Assembly: GCA_019155205.2 (NCBI GenBank)
Contig: JAHNZQ020000277.1
Coordinates: 1,270,272-1,334,271 of the forward strand
DNA from: Gracilaria vermiculophylla
Lineage: Eukaryota; Rhodophyta; Florideophyceae; Gracilariales; Gracilariaceae
Direction of reading: 5' to 3'
DNA: 64,000 bases
Shown piece after piece: positions 31,315-42,245 of the stretch. Positions within the stretch are counted from its first letter, which is position 1; the number at the start of each line of letters is the position of its first letter. Below the pieces are notes generated by a model that did no database searches, had not been told where the DNA came from, and saw nothing but the letters and a program-made list of their open reading frames with translations. The translations under genes were made by a program, and so were the position numbers.

Positions 31315-31943
31315 GTGGCCGGACGACGGGGACGAGTGCCCCGGCGCGGCCGAGAAGCAGGAAATTACGCGCGGTATGGGCGGCGGAGGGGGAGGGCGGT
31401 GAGAGAGGAAGCGAGGGAGGCGGTGCGGCAAACGCTGGAGGCGGGCGGTTCGCGTGCGTGAAGCGCTAACAGCGCGCAGGAAAGGATGTGACACATGCGC
31501 ACGCGGACAACGAAGATGGGCTACACATTGGGGGGCGCACAGGAGCGAATACCGGCGGCAGCGATAGCTTGCGCGACCGCGCAGTGTTGCGCCGATTGCC
31601 GGCCGCTGATTGGGTGTGTTCTCCAGCTGGCGTGCCTTCGTTGGGCTGCATTCGTCCATGCGCCCAATCAGCGCGCGCTGCCTTTTTGAACGGAGCGGTT
31701 GATTGAGACATGATGCGGAAACCGCTTGACAGCTCGAACCGTCTGCTGATAGTGTAAGCTTGGTATTGCTCGGCGCAGTGAGCGCTGCTCACCGGCGAGC
31801 TGCCAACGGAACTTTTGCGAGTTGCACAACGTGGCCACGTGCGGGAGCGCATGGCGCCGTGCGTCGTGCGCGCCTTGTGCAGCGCTGCGCTTCCGGGCGC
31901 GCGGCGAGCAACGCGTCAGCCGCGAGCGCGCGCGACCTTTGTC
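31315..31943. promoter_or_regulatory. Divergent promoter region, PI4K and CDK
   Basis: A 0.63-kb GC-rich region between two divergent start codons. It contains two GATTG(G/A)-type CCAAT-box cores (near 31610 and 31690). No TATA element is evident. Confidence 0.35.
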
Positions 31944-33330
31944 ATGGAGAGCTCGGACCAGCCGCGCACCGTCCCGCCGCACACCATGCCGCTGTCGCGC
32001 CGCCGTCGCCGGTGGGTCTCCCGCGACGTCTCGCACTTTCAGCAGGTGGAGCAGGTTGGTGAGGGTACGTATGGGTACGTTTTTTTGCGCTCCTTCTCCT
32101 CCCCACTTTGCCCCCGACTGACCCGTGCGATGCTCCCCCGCCCGCCATTGCCCTCCTCCCCCGCTGCAGACAAGTGTGGAGCGCGCGCGACAAGTATACC
32201 AACGAAACCGTCGCGCTCAAGCGCGTGCGAATGGATAATGAGCGTGAAGGAGTACGTTTGCGCGCCCGATGCTTGTTGCTCTACAACCCTGCGCAGCTGC
32301 GACGATCGCGTGCTAACTGCGTATTGCCGTCTATCGTTGCGCGCGCATTCGCGTCGAACAGTTCCCCTTGACCGCCATTCGCGAGATTAAACTGTTGAAG
32401 ACGTTGCACCACGAGAACATTGTGCAGCTCAAGGAAATTGTCACGGGCAAAGGCGCCGCCAACAATGAGACGCCCGATTCGTCGAAAAAGCCCAAGGGAA
32501 GCATCTACATGGTGTTCGAGTACATGGACCACGATCTCACGGGTCTCATGGACACGCCGTCCGTCAAGTTTACCGAGGCGCACGTGAAATGCTACATGAT
32601 GCAACTGCTGAGCGGTCTTGAGTATTGCCACGACCGTGATGTGCTGCACCGCGACATCAAGGGCTCCAACCTGTTGATCGACAACAATGGCAACCTGAAG
32701 ATTGCGGACTTTGGGTTGGCGCGTCCGTACGGCGAACGCGGGCGCAAGTACACCAACCGCGTGATCACGCTGTGGTACCGTCCGCCGGAGCTGCTGCTCG
32801 GTGCGAACGAGTATGGACCCAGCGTGGATATGTGGTCCGTCGGGTGCCTGCTCGCCGAGATGATCACGCGAAAGCCGCTGTTCCCAGGAAAGGACGAAGC
32901 GGAGCAGTTGGAACTGATCTTCCGCGTGGTGGGAAGCCCAACCGAACAGAGCTGGCCGGGGTGGCGCAGACTGCAGCAAGCGCACATGATATCGGAGTCA
33001 AGGACGTACCCGCCGCAACTGGAAAGATACCTGCGCAAGGTGATGGCGCATCACAACGTGCAGGGCTCGGAGACGCTGATCGACATCCTGACGCACCTGT
33101 TGATGCTGGACCCCGGTAGACGTATGACGGCATCGGAGGCGCTGGCGCACCGGTGGTTCCAGGAAGAGCCGTATGCGTGCCGGAAGGATGAGCTGCCAAG
33201 GCAAAAGGTGTCCACTCATGAGTTTCAGGCGAAGAGAAGAAGGCATGCGTACCATGTGAAGAGAAAAGGGGGCGATTCGGGGGACGAGTCGCGGAGCCGG
33301 TCGAGAACGGGCTCGCAGCCGGAGCGGTGA
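31944..33330 (+). CDS. Cyclin-dependent kinase, CDKC/CDK9-CDK12-like, two introns
   Basis: Exons 31944-32074, 32170-32251 and 32362-33330 encode 393 residues. Both introns (95 and 110 nt) start GTACGT and end in CAG. GEGTYG is split by intron 1. Lys61 (VALKRV) is the ATP lysine. The cyclin-binding helix reads PLTAIRE (73-79), close to PITAIRE of plant CDKC. HRDIKGSN (167-174) is the catalytic loop, DFG is at 187-189, and Thr202 in the TNRVITLWYRPPE segment is the activating T-loop site. These features place it with the RNA polymerase II CTD kinases (P-TEFb and CDK12 type, partner cyclin T or K). The C-terminus is basic and ends with a short SRSRSR tract, as in splicing-linked CTD kinases. The start at 31944 is inferred from the short N-terminal leader. 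Confidence 0.92.
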
Positions 33331-34088
33331 AGGAGACTAGCGACCACACACATTCTCGGACTGGGTTGCATTGCAGCGACAGTACGGGCAAAAGCTGAAG
33401 TGGGCGCCCATGCGCTGGGGATACGGTCTTTATTGACAAAGTGGTGCCCATGTGATTGGGCGTATGTGGAGAGATGCGTGGGGAAGGAAGGAGAACAGGC
33501 GGACATGACTTCGTCAACAACGAAACTGGAGGGCGTTGAGCTAGAGTAGGAGGTTGAAAGTGGCGAAGAACGGGAGCGGAGGATGGGCAACTGGTGTGGG
33601 CCGTTGGCGGAAAGATTTGACGAGTGCTCAGAAGGCGGATACGCGCTTGACATGAGGTGGTGCCTCTCGTCGAGAACGGAGGGCGGAGCGATGGGGAGCG
33701 CGCCGCTGCATGATGCGGATGGCACGGCGCGGAGAGCGGCGGAGAGCGCGCCACGCGTGCCACGTGCATCACTGACCCACGTGGAGCGCAGCCACGCGCG
33801 GTGTGTGCCGAGTTAAATGCCGAGATCGGAGTAGAGCTCGCGTGTGGATGGCAACGCGCACCCATTGGCCGCATACCACACAAAGTGCGATCCACAAAAT
33901 TTCTCCCCATTTCGCGCGCACCGCCTCGCGCACCTCGCCGACACCTATGGCCTATCCGAATGCGCTCTCCACGAGAGCCGCAACAAAGCTGCTGTACGAC
34001 GACAGCCGCGCTATTTGGCACCGTCGCCACTGCCCTACCCGACACATTTTCTCTCGGTCGCCGTCGCTACTGGTGCTCGAGTTGAGCT
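33331..34088. other. Intergenic, CDK to carrier gene
   Basis: A 3' UTR and promoter stretch, GC-rich. Overlapping frames on both strands (33225-33725 minus, 33583-33816 plus, part of 32864-34045 minus) look like composition artefacts, and I support none. Confidence 0.4.
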
Positions 34089-35117
34089 ATGCGTCTTCCT
34101 CAGCAAAAGCGAGCGCGCGGGCCGAGCGCCTTTGCCCCGGCCGTCGGCGTCAAGGGCTCCCCGTCTGCAACCACATCATCACAGCCGCAGACCCCGGTCA
34201 AACCCGCCGCTAGGCCCTCTGCGTATAGGCCTGCCTCGTTACCTTTCAAGGCCGCCGCTCTGCACCTGCTCAGCGGCGGCCTGTCCGCAGGCCTGGTGCG
34301 AGCCTCCCTTCAACCGCTCGATACCTGCAAGACGCGACTGCAGGCCGCCCGACTGCCGCAGTACACCGTCCGTTCTGTCTCCAACCTTCTGTTTGCCGAT
34401 GGAGTGCGCGGCCTGTATCGCGGCGTCATCCCTGGCATTGTCGGCATCGTGCCGGCGGCCGCCGTCTACATGCTCACGTTTCAGACTTTGAAGAAGTCCC
34501 TCTCTAGGCGCTTCCCCGCGCGCGCGCGAGACGCTGTGGTCGCCTCTTCGGCGGCCGTGGGCGATGTGGCCGCGTCGCTCGTGCGCGTCCCTTGCGAGGT
34601 GCTCAAACAAAGACTGCAGCTGGGCATGTACCCCAACGTGGCGCACGCGCTGCGCGCCTCGTTCTCCTCGCCGCTGCCGAAACTGTACTCGGGTCTATCT
34701 GCGCAGCTGGCGAGAGACGTGCCGTACGCCGCCGTGGAATTTGTCGTGTACGAGAACCTCAAGGCGCGACTCAAGGCCGACCCGCGCATGGCCAAACGCG
34801 CCCGATCGCACTCGCTCGTGGTCGGCGGCGTCTCGGGCGCCGTGGCCGCCATTATCTCCAACCCCATGGATGTCGTCAAAACAAGACTCATGACTCAAAC
34901 CGCATCGTCGGCCGTGCGGTACCGCGGCGTTGCGCACGCGCTCACCACCATCGCGTCGCAGGAAGGTCTGCCGGCGTTTGCCAAGGGCATTGCGCCCAGA
35001 ATCGCAGCCAAGACGCTGCAGAGCGCCCTCTTCTTCGCCGCCTACGAGCGAGTGAAGACTAGCCTGGGTCACATGCTCGGCGTCGAAGCCCAGCTGGCCA
35101 ACGACAGCGCGTTGTAG
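34089..35117 (+). CDS. Mitochondrial carrier family protein, S-adenosylmethionine carrier-like
   Basis: A 342-residue, single-exon SLC25 carrier with three repeats of two helices. The signature motifs are PLDTCKTR (76-83), PCEVLKQR (168-175) and PMDVVKTR (259-266). Glu in the second motif (P-x-E-x-x-K) and the surrounding residues are those of SAM carriers (SAMC/PET8), which import SAM into mitochondria or plastids in exchange for SAH. The N-terminal 50 residues are basic, Ser/Pro-rich and unlike a bare carrier start, which suggests plastid targeting. The substrate is inferred from motif resemblance only; other SLC25 subfamilies remain possible. Confidence 0.82.
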   Translation: MRLPQQKRARGPSAFAPAVGVKGSPSATTSSQPQTPVKPAARPSAYRPASLPFKAAALHLLSGGLSAGLVRASLQPLDTCKTRLQAARLPQYTVRSVSNLLFADGVRGLYRGVIPGIVGIVPAAAVYMLTFQTLKKSLSRRFPARARDAVVASSAAVGDVAASLVRVPCEVLKQRLQLGMYPNVAHALRASFSSPLPKLYSGLSAQLARDVPYAAVEFVVYENLKARLKADPRMAKRARSHSLVVGGVSGAVAAIISNPMDVVKTRLMTQTASSAVRYRGVAHALTTIASQEGLPAFAKGIAPRIAAKTLQSALFFAAYERVKTSLGHMLGVEAQLANDSAL

Positions 35118-35686
35118 ATAGTCTCGGCGCTGCGCCGCCGTTTTTGTTTTGTAAAAATGTCCTGTATGGTATCCTAAGGTAGTGGCCACTGATTGTACGT
35201 GAACTAAATTTACGCCGTTCCTAAACACATCCTGCACAAGTTCACCGTGTTACTTGCATTTGAACGCCCTCGTGTTGGGGCATTGCTCTCGTTGACGTCA
35301 GGAAGCATGGCCCTGCGCCAGTTTGGCCGTTAGAGGCCTACGGGCGCACGACTTGGGGCCCACACCCTTTTCATGGAACGCCCCGCAGACTGACTGACAT
35401 TCAACATTAGCAATATCCCACCGCGGAACACATCTACGTTTCAGCATTGGACGGGGATGCGTCAGTGCAGAAATACTCATGGGATGATGGGCCGAAACGC
35501 GGCTGCGCGATCGATCTTGCGGCAGCCCTTTATCCCTCCGATCGTACCATGACGATGCGGATCGGCGGCGTGGCGCACTTCGTCGACTCAAAACTACGCG
35601 CATCATCGATTTGCCCGCAATGTAACGATGACGGTGCCAACGGGAGCCGTCGAGTACAACGTTCTATCATTTAGCTTGCAGACAGA

Positions 35687-36007
35687 ATGGGTCTCACCAG
35701 CCCCCGCGACTTAAGTATATCACACCAGCAGAACAGCGGCGGCTGCCCTCGCGACCCGTCCCGCCGTGCCTCACGACCAAAGAGCATGTCCGCATCCCCC
35801 ACCATGATCAGAGTGCCGCTCTTCGCCTTGCTCATGCTCAGCTGCAATGGTTTTGTGTCCGATTCGCGCCCGCTTCCAACCACGGCCAACGTCGTCGCCA
35901 GACATACCGACGTGTTCGTCCGCCTGCAAGCCGGGTCGCCCGCCACAGCGCAGCGCCTGGCCGTCGTCACAGGCTCCATCTTAGAGGCGTACGCGTTGCC
36001 GTCGTGA
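35687..36007 (+). CDS. Hypothetical small protein with internal hydrophobic segment
   Basis: 106 codons from an ATG. An internal Met (MIRVPLFALLMLSCNGFVS, about 40-58) begins a signal-peptide-like segment. About 50 residues of ordinary composition follow (TDVFVRLQAGSPATAQRLA). No homologue is recognised. It may be a short secreted protein or a first exon. Confidence 0.3.
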   Translation: MGLTSPRDLSISHQQNSGGCPRDPSRRASRPKSMSASPTMIRVPLFALLMLSCNGFVSDSRPLPTTANVVARHTDVFVRLQAGSPATAQRLAVVTGSILEAYALPS

Positions 36008-36054
36008 ATTTGTCTCCCGCCAGTCTCGGACACGTGCGCGTCCGTCATCGTTCC

Positions 36055-36631
36055 GAATGCCGGACGTCGACGAGATGGGCGTAGACGCCGGGCTAGCCGC
36101 CATGCGCCTCGTGTTCAGGAGAAGCTCATCACGCTTGACGGGTACAATTTCACGGCTCGGGTACGACGTGCGTGCTGTGCGCGTACGGCGGGCGCGCGGT
36201 GGCGGCCGTCCCTGCAGACGCTGCCGTTCACGGCGTTCCCGTGCGGGCACAGCGCGGCGGTGGCGGCCGCTGGCGCGCGCGTGCTGGCGCGCTTCTTCCG
36301 CGGCGCGCGCCTGGTGGCAAACAACTGCCACGTGACGCGCGCCGGGACGAGCCGCGTGGAGGGGCGCGGGGAGAAGGGCGACGGCGGATACATGGCGGGG
36401 GAGAAGGACGTGGCGAACGGCGGGGCGGCGACGGAGCGGTTCTCGCCCGCGCACGACGTGACGGTGTGCTTGAGCTCGCGAGGCCATTTCGCGCATGTGA
36501 TTGCCAGGTCGCGCCTGCTGGGCGGCATTCACACTGGCGTGGGAAACGTCGTCGGGGCGGACATCGGGCGCAACGACGGCGATCAGGAGTTGAAGCTTGT
36601 GTTTGAGGCGAGTAGGAGTGGGAGCGAGTAG
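36055..36631 (+). pseudogene. Possible broken Cys/His-rich (RING-like) coding fragment
   Basis: Protein-like patches lie in different frames: MPDVDEMGVDAGLAAM, then CVLC, then SLQTLPFTAFPCGHSA, then a 123-codon tail ending at 36631 with HVIARSRLLGGIHTGVGNV. A CxxC followed by a PF..FPCGH-type motif recalls the C-terminal RING of Vps18-like proteins. The frames need at least one shift or unrecognised intron to join, and the second CxxC pair is not seen. The identification is weak. Confidence 0.25.
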
Positions 36632-36734
36632 TTATTGAAAAAGAGTACAGGCGCTACTTGCGGTACATACAGATGGATGGCAACGGCAGTGGCAAGCGCG
36701 CAGAGATGGAGAGATTTACACAGGCAAGCGCATG

Positions 36735-37793
36735 TCATTGGGGCGTGTGCGTGGGAAAGGTCTGCACGTCCGACGGCAGCGCAGAGTCAATGGCCTCGAA
36801 GGCCCTTTGTTGCAGCTGCTGCACCGACAGGGAGCTGCTGTCCAGCGGGGGGTGGACAACGAGCGAGAAGGGCTTGTTGGGGTGGCGCAACGGGACCCAG
36901 GCGTAGCTGGGCATGGCCTCGCGCGTGCCGAGGATGGTGACGGGGACGACGGGGACGTTGTTGGCCTTGGCGGCGCGGAAGGCGCCCGCCTTGAAGCGGC
37001 GCAGCTTGCCGGTGAGGCTGCGCGTTCCCTCTGGAAAGATGACGAGCGACAGGCCGTTGGCGATGACGTCCACCATTTTGCGGTATGCCTCTATCTGGCC
37101 GCGGCGGTCCATGCGGCGCAAGGCGATGTTGCCGGCCATGGCCATGGCCCAGCCGACGATGGGAATGCGGAAGATCTCCGCCTTGGACACGTACTTGATG
37201 CGGCGGCGGAGGTAAGCGAACACGTAGATGTCGAGGTACGACGTGTGGTTGGCGACGAAGACGGCGGGCTGGTGCGGCGGCGGCAGCAGGTGCGCGTTGA
37301 CGACGCGCGTGGACACGCACGCGGTGGCCAGCGACCATTTCATCCACGCCATGGCGATGAAGTCGTGGAAGCGGCGCGTGGCGCGGTCACGCCACAGCAC
37401 CAGTGGGTGCGCCAGCACCATGGGCACGAACAGCACCAGCGACCACAGGTACGTGACGAAGAGGAACAGCAAGCCCACGACCGACACGCGCCGCTGCGAG
37501 CGGCTGCGGCTGTTGCTGCCGCTGTCGCTACCACTGCCGCTTCCGCTGCCGCGGCCGCTGCCGCGGCCGCTGCCGCTGCTGCCACCGCCGCCGCCGCCGT
37601 CGGGGGGGGACAGCGCGCGTGGTTCGGCGCCTGTAGCCGTCACTACGCGGCGGCGCACGGCGGCGGCGGCGCGCGACGGCGCGCGCGAGCGCGGGCACGC
37701 GGCATAGCGCAGCGGCGTGCGCGCAGCGGGCGGTGGTGCGGAGGACGGCGCGAAGGCGCCGGTGGCGCGCAGCAGCAGCGGCGGCGGCTGCAT
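36735..37793 (-). CDS. 1-acyl-sn-glycerol-3-phosphate acyltransferase, plastid type (LPAAT/PlsC)
   Basis: A 352-residue, single-exon gene. The enzyme converts lysophosphatidate to phosphatidate in membrane-lipid synthesis. The first 100 residues are a basic leader ending in a Gly/Ser/Arg repeat encoded by a GC-rich tandem tract, consistent with a plastid transit peptide. Hydrophobic segments follow at about 104-130. Motif I is NHTSYLD (182-188, H-x4-D with His183 and Asp188). A GNIALRRMDRRGQ motif II-like stretch lies at 221-233. Motif III is FPEGTRS (253-259), and motif IV is VPVVPVTI. A plastid address is inferred from the leader. Confidence 0.9.
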   Translation of the reverse strand: MQPPPLLLRATGAFAPSSAPPPAARTPLRYAACPRSRAPSRAAAAVRRRVVTATGAEPRALSPPDGGGGGGSSGSGRGSGRGSGSGSGSDSGSNSRSRSQRRVSVVGLLFLFVTYLWSLVLFVPMVLAHPLVLWRDRATRRFHDFIAMAWMKWSLATACVSTRVVNAHLLPPPHQPAVFVANHTSYLDIYVFAYLRRRIKYVSKAEIFRIPIVGWAMAMAGNIALRRMDRRGQIEAYRKMVDVIANGLSLVIFPEGTRSLTGKLRRFKAGAFRAAKANNVPVVPVTILGTREAMPSYAWVPLRHPNKPFSLVVHPPLDSSSLSVQQLQQRAFEAIDSALPSDVQTFPTHTPQ

Positions 37794-38696
37794 GCGGCGC
37801 AGGGGCGGAGCGCGGCGCTGGGGGCAGACGCACGCGGGAGGTGCGTCGCGCGCGCTCAGCGCCTAACGCGCCGCGCGTTGGCTCAAGCCCAGCAAACACG
37901 GCGTTTTCGACGTACATCGCTAGCCAATTAGACTAGTGCATTCAACATCTGATTGCCACCCAAATATATTTCAAATACAGATTCCCTTCGTCGTCGTACA
38001 TATCCTGTAGACTACCTTACCTTCCTGTGACCCAAAACTTCAGCTTCATTGGACTCAACACGTCACCCACGTAAATCCATAAAAGTCAGTTTTTCTTCTC
38101 CTTTCGGGGAACTTTCAAGTAGATACAACAAACAAGTCATACAAAACCAGAACCGGTTGAATCACCTCTGCATAGCTCATCCTCGTTTTTCATAACAAAT
38201 CATGCTCAACATCTTCGAAATTTTCGACAAGTAATTGGCACAGACATTAAACACAGAAATGCAAAAACCATTATTCTTTGATTTGACAGGAGGAGAGAAA
38301 GCCCAGGTTTTTTAAAACAAATAAAACAATCAACTAAAACTTTTATTATAAAACTTAGTCTTGTATCTTTCATTATTGTTTTTTTTAAAGATTTAAACCT
38401 TACTTTTTTTGTCAATTGAATACTTTGCATAAAAAATATCATCAATTATTAATCAAAAGCTTGACTGAAAAAAGGTGTAATATTTTACAGTTATTATATT
38501 TTTGGAAAATCCAAGGCCCTAACTACTTTGCAAGACCCTAATTGTGAGAAATTGAAAAATTGATATCAAATGAAACTATATGGATTTTTTAAATAGACAT
38601 TTACTATTTTACAATTCGTTTTAGAGTTTTCGCGAGTAAAACGTTTGCCGGACTATATTTTCTTTTCGTTTTGCTTCTACATTACCTCCGTTAGTA
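37794..38696. other. AT-rich intergenic DNA, copia insertion site
   Basis: GC content drops sharply after about 38000. 38200-38650 is A/T-rich with poly-T and poly-A runs and no gene beyond a 79-codon minus-strand frame that I reject. Confidence 0.5.
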
Positions 38697-39030
38697 TGGA
38701 AAGCAGTGACTCACATATTTTGGCGAACATGAGAGTGGCCAATTTTGTTCGTGTTTGCAAATGCAATGATGTTATGCCACGCAACTTCTAGTACATTATC
38801 AGCAGAGCACCGTTCTCACGAACACGTACTCTTAGCATGGCTTCAATAGCCTAATGCACTCTCTCAGGCTCACAATCAGACAGTCACTGGAGAGTTGCGC
38901 GCGAATAATAGTATAAAAGCGCAAGTACCGACTGCCGGTAGCTAGAACTGGGAAGGTAGGAAGATCGAACCAGTAAACACTTTGTCAAGTATCAGGCGAA
39001 GAATAAAACCCTCGAACTTTAATATTTATG
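38697..39030 (+). repeat. 5' LTR of copia element
   Basis: About 334 bp beginning TGGAAAG. It has a TATAAAAGCGC promoter box at about 38911 and AATAAAA near 39002, as expected for an LTR promoter and poly(A) signal. It pairs with 43978-44311. Confidence 0.88.
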
Positions 39031-39379
39031 GGCCCAGAAAGCTCTTCTCAGCGGCCTTCTAGGCCCCGTTTCTCGTGAGATATGAAAAGCGTTCCGTGGC
39101 CAGACGGTCGTGGAAATCAGGAATAATACGCAGCAGCCATTTCGTTGTGGAAAGCTTTTCAAGATACGCTCGCCGACTCTAATAGTAACAATATTGCCAA
39201 GCAGGCGTGCAGTATCATGTTGCAGTCCCAATTGTATGGAAGAGCTCGCGACTGTAGTGCAAACTACGAACGTGGCACAGACACGAGCCGCGTCGCGGAA
39301 GCACCACCAAGGTGTTCAAGCTTGCTCTCAATGAGAGGTGGCACAGCGAGAGAGCCCTCTGATAGGGTCGACACGAGCC

Positions 39380-39479
39380 NNNNNNNNNNNNNNNNNNNNN
39401 NNNNNNNNNNNNNNNNNNNNNNNNNNNNNNNNNNNNNNNNNNNNNNNNNNNNNNNNNNNNNNNNNNNNNNNNNNNNNNN
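39380..39479. other. Assembly gap (100 N) inside copia 5' region
   Basis: A placeholder gap; its true size is unknown. Confidence 0.9.
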
Positions 39480-39546
39480 CACCCGTCATCGGGCCAATAT
39501 CGGCACACGAGGCCACAATTACTACCCTTCCTAGGGACACCCCCAA

Positions 39547-40653
39547 ATGGGGCTAGTGAAGCTAATACTATTCATAACCACGGTTGTGGCAGCCGGGAGC
39601 GGATCAGATTCTTATGAAGACCGCTGTTGCGGCATACCCTCGACGGGTCGTTGCACTACAGCGACCTATGCAAAGCTATTCCGGACAGTGCGAATTCGCT
39701 CAGAGAAGGGCACAGAAGCAATTGGGGACGCGATGTACAAGAAAGATGCCCTTGTTATTGTTTCGGACGTTTTCCAAAACTTTATGGGACTATTGAACAC
39801 CAAAAGAAACAGTAATGAGAGTTTCAAGAACTTCGAGTCAAAGTTTCAGGCTCAAGTATCTCGATTAAACGCGCATGGACCGGAGTCTAAATTATCAGAT
39901 TCTTTAGTGGCGTTTGCTCTTTTGGCTACTGCAGACGTGGATAACAATCAACGAGTTTCTGTACTGGCCAATGCCGCTCTGAAGGACTCTAGCATTACAT
40001 CTTCGTCGGCAACCATGGACTACCTCAAACCGATATCATGCGATGCTTTCCCATCTGTACTGAGGCAGTGTGACAAGGTGCGCAATCAAGGGTCAGAGCA
40101 GTCGCCGCGAATGATCTCCAGTAATATTGCGCACTACGTGGACCGTGGTACTGGGTCAGAAGAAATACAGTCCATTAATGGCAATAATTCCCGTAGAACC
40201 CCAGAGCAGATGAAAAGGCTCAAGAGCAGGACGAAATGTCGTAAGTGTAAGAAATTCGGACACTGAAAGAAGGACCATCTCGAAGACGGGCCGCTCAAGC
40301 CTGGAGCACAATCTCTTGATTTGGAAGCAACCGGACAGGAATCCAAAAGGAATGAAGGACGGTTTAACATGGCTACTCTCAGCGAAGGCAGCACCGAGCT
40401 GAACACCTTGGAGAGTTTCAAAGGCACCTTGCTGGATGATGGGGCGCCCTACAGTGGAATCTGTTCCAATGAACGGAATCTAATTTCCCACATCTTGTGT
40501 CCAAAATGGAACGGTGTGCTAGGCCCGCTGCCCGACTCCGTGGCCCATCCTCCTCACTGGCAGTACGAGAGGGGCAAACACAAGAGCGAGGCGAAAAGAA
40601 TCCTAGGGTCGGTAGTATGTGAAGCACAGACCGACGAAGATGGCACTGGGTGA
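39547..40653 (+). pseudogene. Copia gag and protease remnants
   Basis: The gag-like frame (39547-40266) ends in a zinc-knuckle start, CRKCKKFGH, at a TGA where a Trp is usual. The same frame reopens at 40267-40653 with LLDDGAPYSG (about 40432-40461), a DDG form of the aspartic-protease site. One nonsense codon and no frameshift separate them. Confidence 0.7.
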
Positions 40654-41040
40654 ATAACGCATCTCGCAATTGAAGGCTCGCCTAAATGGGTCATCGGATG
40701 GATCGTCACGAGCTGTTGCAACATTCTGCACGCAAACCAGAACAAATCGGTACTGCCATCGGACTCTAGGAGAAAACACACAGGAATCATCAGCCTAGTA
40801 GATGAGGAAATGCACACCTACGTATCCCACTCTGCATTTACCTCTAGGAACGGTACGCTGTCTCCGAAAAACCAAAAAACATTGTTTTGCGCTTCTGCAA
40901 GCATTGAAGAAAATTCGAACAACAGACCATAGAAGGCTGTCAGGAAGATCGTAGATAAAGCCCACAAGCACACCAGTGGGCATTCGAGCTACATATACAT
41001 TCGGGTACTGCTAGAACGAAACAGCTTATGAAACCACCAG

Positions 41041-41851
41041 GTGGATAAATACCCACACGCGGCTATGGAGCGTTGCACCGCATGCATCACAACTTCAAAG
41101 CCAAAGCAGACCAGGAAGGTATCTCTTAGCAACATGATTTGGTCATCCAATGATGTAGTGTGCGGACCTAATGTTCCTAGAGCAACATTACGTAATGCAC
41201 ATCATTTACGCAGTCTCACGTTATTCTGTTCGTGCTTCTGTTGAAGATACATCGATAGAGAAAGCGATTCGAGTTTTGGATGCGCATTGGATAACTCCCT
41301 TTTGGCAGCCGAAGGTGGTTACTTACGATTCTGGATCCAATAATACTATTCTTCTAAAGTACTTGGAAATTCAAGACATAGAAACAAGGCCATTGCTACC
41401 CCGTATGCATAACAAGAACGTGCAAGAATCAAAGCATAGAATAATCAGGGATATATTAATACGACTTAAGAAGGCTCATCTAGATACTCAAAAGGACTGG
41501 CCAAACGCTGTGTACATCCAGCAAGCAATCCGAGTTTTGAATGACCTCTACGGAAACGACACACCCTCTGCACAGTAATTGGCCAGGGGATACGCTAAGC
41601 ATATCGAATCCGGAACCATTCCGATACTGGTATCTCAAGACCTCGTCGACGCCCATCAGACCTTGCTCGCGAAAAGGAAGTTGACACAAATCCTTCGTTC
41701 TAAGGCCATCGAGGAGGTTCCTGTTGCAGTAGGTGACGTGGTTCAGATCTCTTTGAAAAACCCCCACGATAAGAGAGCAAAATGGCCGAGCAACAAGCCC
41801 GTGCTGGCATGTAATATGACAAACAGGACATCGAAAGTCCCAGGACCGTAG
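41041..41851 (+). pseudogene. Copia integrase remnant
   Basis: A zinc-finger fragment (CTAC at about 41074) is followed, after a frame change, by a catalytic core (41171-41851). VTYDSGSNN holds the second Asp and NVQESKHRIIRD the Glu of the DDE triad. A stop at 41576 and frame breaks disrupt it. Confidence 0.75.
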
Positions 41852-42077
41852 TACAGACAAATATCCGATTGTATCGAGAACGTCAGACCGGCTTTTTGCA
41901 GCAATGAGCTAGCTGCTGCTGTGCAAGATGCTGTGGATGAACTGGACAGAAACTTGGAAGAGGTTGTAGAAAATCTGGTGAGCAATTCTGAACACACCGG
42001 AGAAGAGGAATTTTTGGTACACGGAAAAGAGAATTAACACCGAAGAGGAACCGGAAAGCTTTGGCCCCGATTTCCAA

Positions 42078-42245
42078 GTGGTCGGCGACAAAACCCAGGT
42101 GTATTGGCCGATTAATAAGCAGTTTTACAAGGGAACAGTGGAGAAGCACGAAGAGAAGTCTGGAATGTATTTAGTACTCTACGACTATGGAGATAAAGAA
42201 GTACTAGACCTCAAGGACGAAGTATATAACTACATTAAAGACTCA
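42078..42245 (+). pseudogene. Tudor/PDS5-like module in copia polyprotein
   Basis: A stretch of about 50 codons contains VYWPINKQFYKGTVEKHE, then YLVLYDYGDKEVLDLKDEVY. The YWP..FY.G.V....G.Y.V.YD.GD.E.L.L pattern is that of Tudor-like (PDS5/Agenet-type) beta-barrels that read methylated or modified residues. It lies after the integrase and before the RT, in a 123-codon open frame. Confidence 0.65.

Larger units (their letters stand above)
35118..36734. other. Mostly intergenic, one small ORF and one doubtful coding patch
   Basis: No clear gene is seen in 35118-35686. Two candidates are listed separately. The long Arg-rich minus-strand frames at 35981-36532 are compositional. Confidence 0.4.

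Noticed and set aside
32864..34045. 393-codon minus-strand frame overlapping the CDK 3' half
   Set aside because: Antisense shadow of conserved kinase codons plus GC-rich UTR. It is Ser/Pro/Arg-rich without motifs.
35981..36532. 183-codon Arg/His-rich minus-strand frame
   Set aside because: Composition artefact of GC-rich DNA, opposite to more plausible plus-strand patches.
36732..37931. 399-codon plus-strand frame over the LPAAT gene
   Set aside because: Exact antisense of the acyltransferase; its Ala/His/Arg repeats are the shadow of the GSGRGSG leader.
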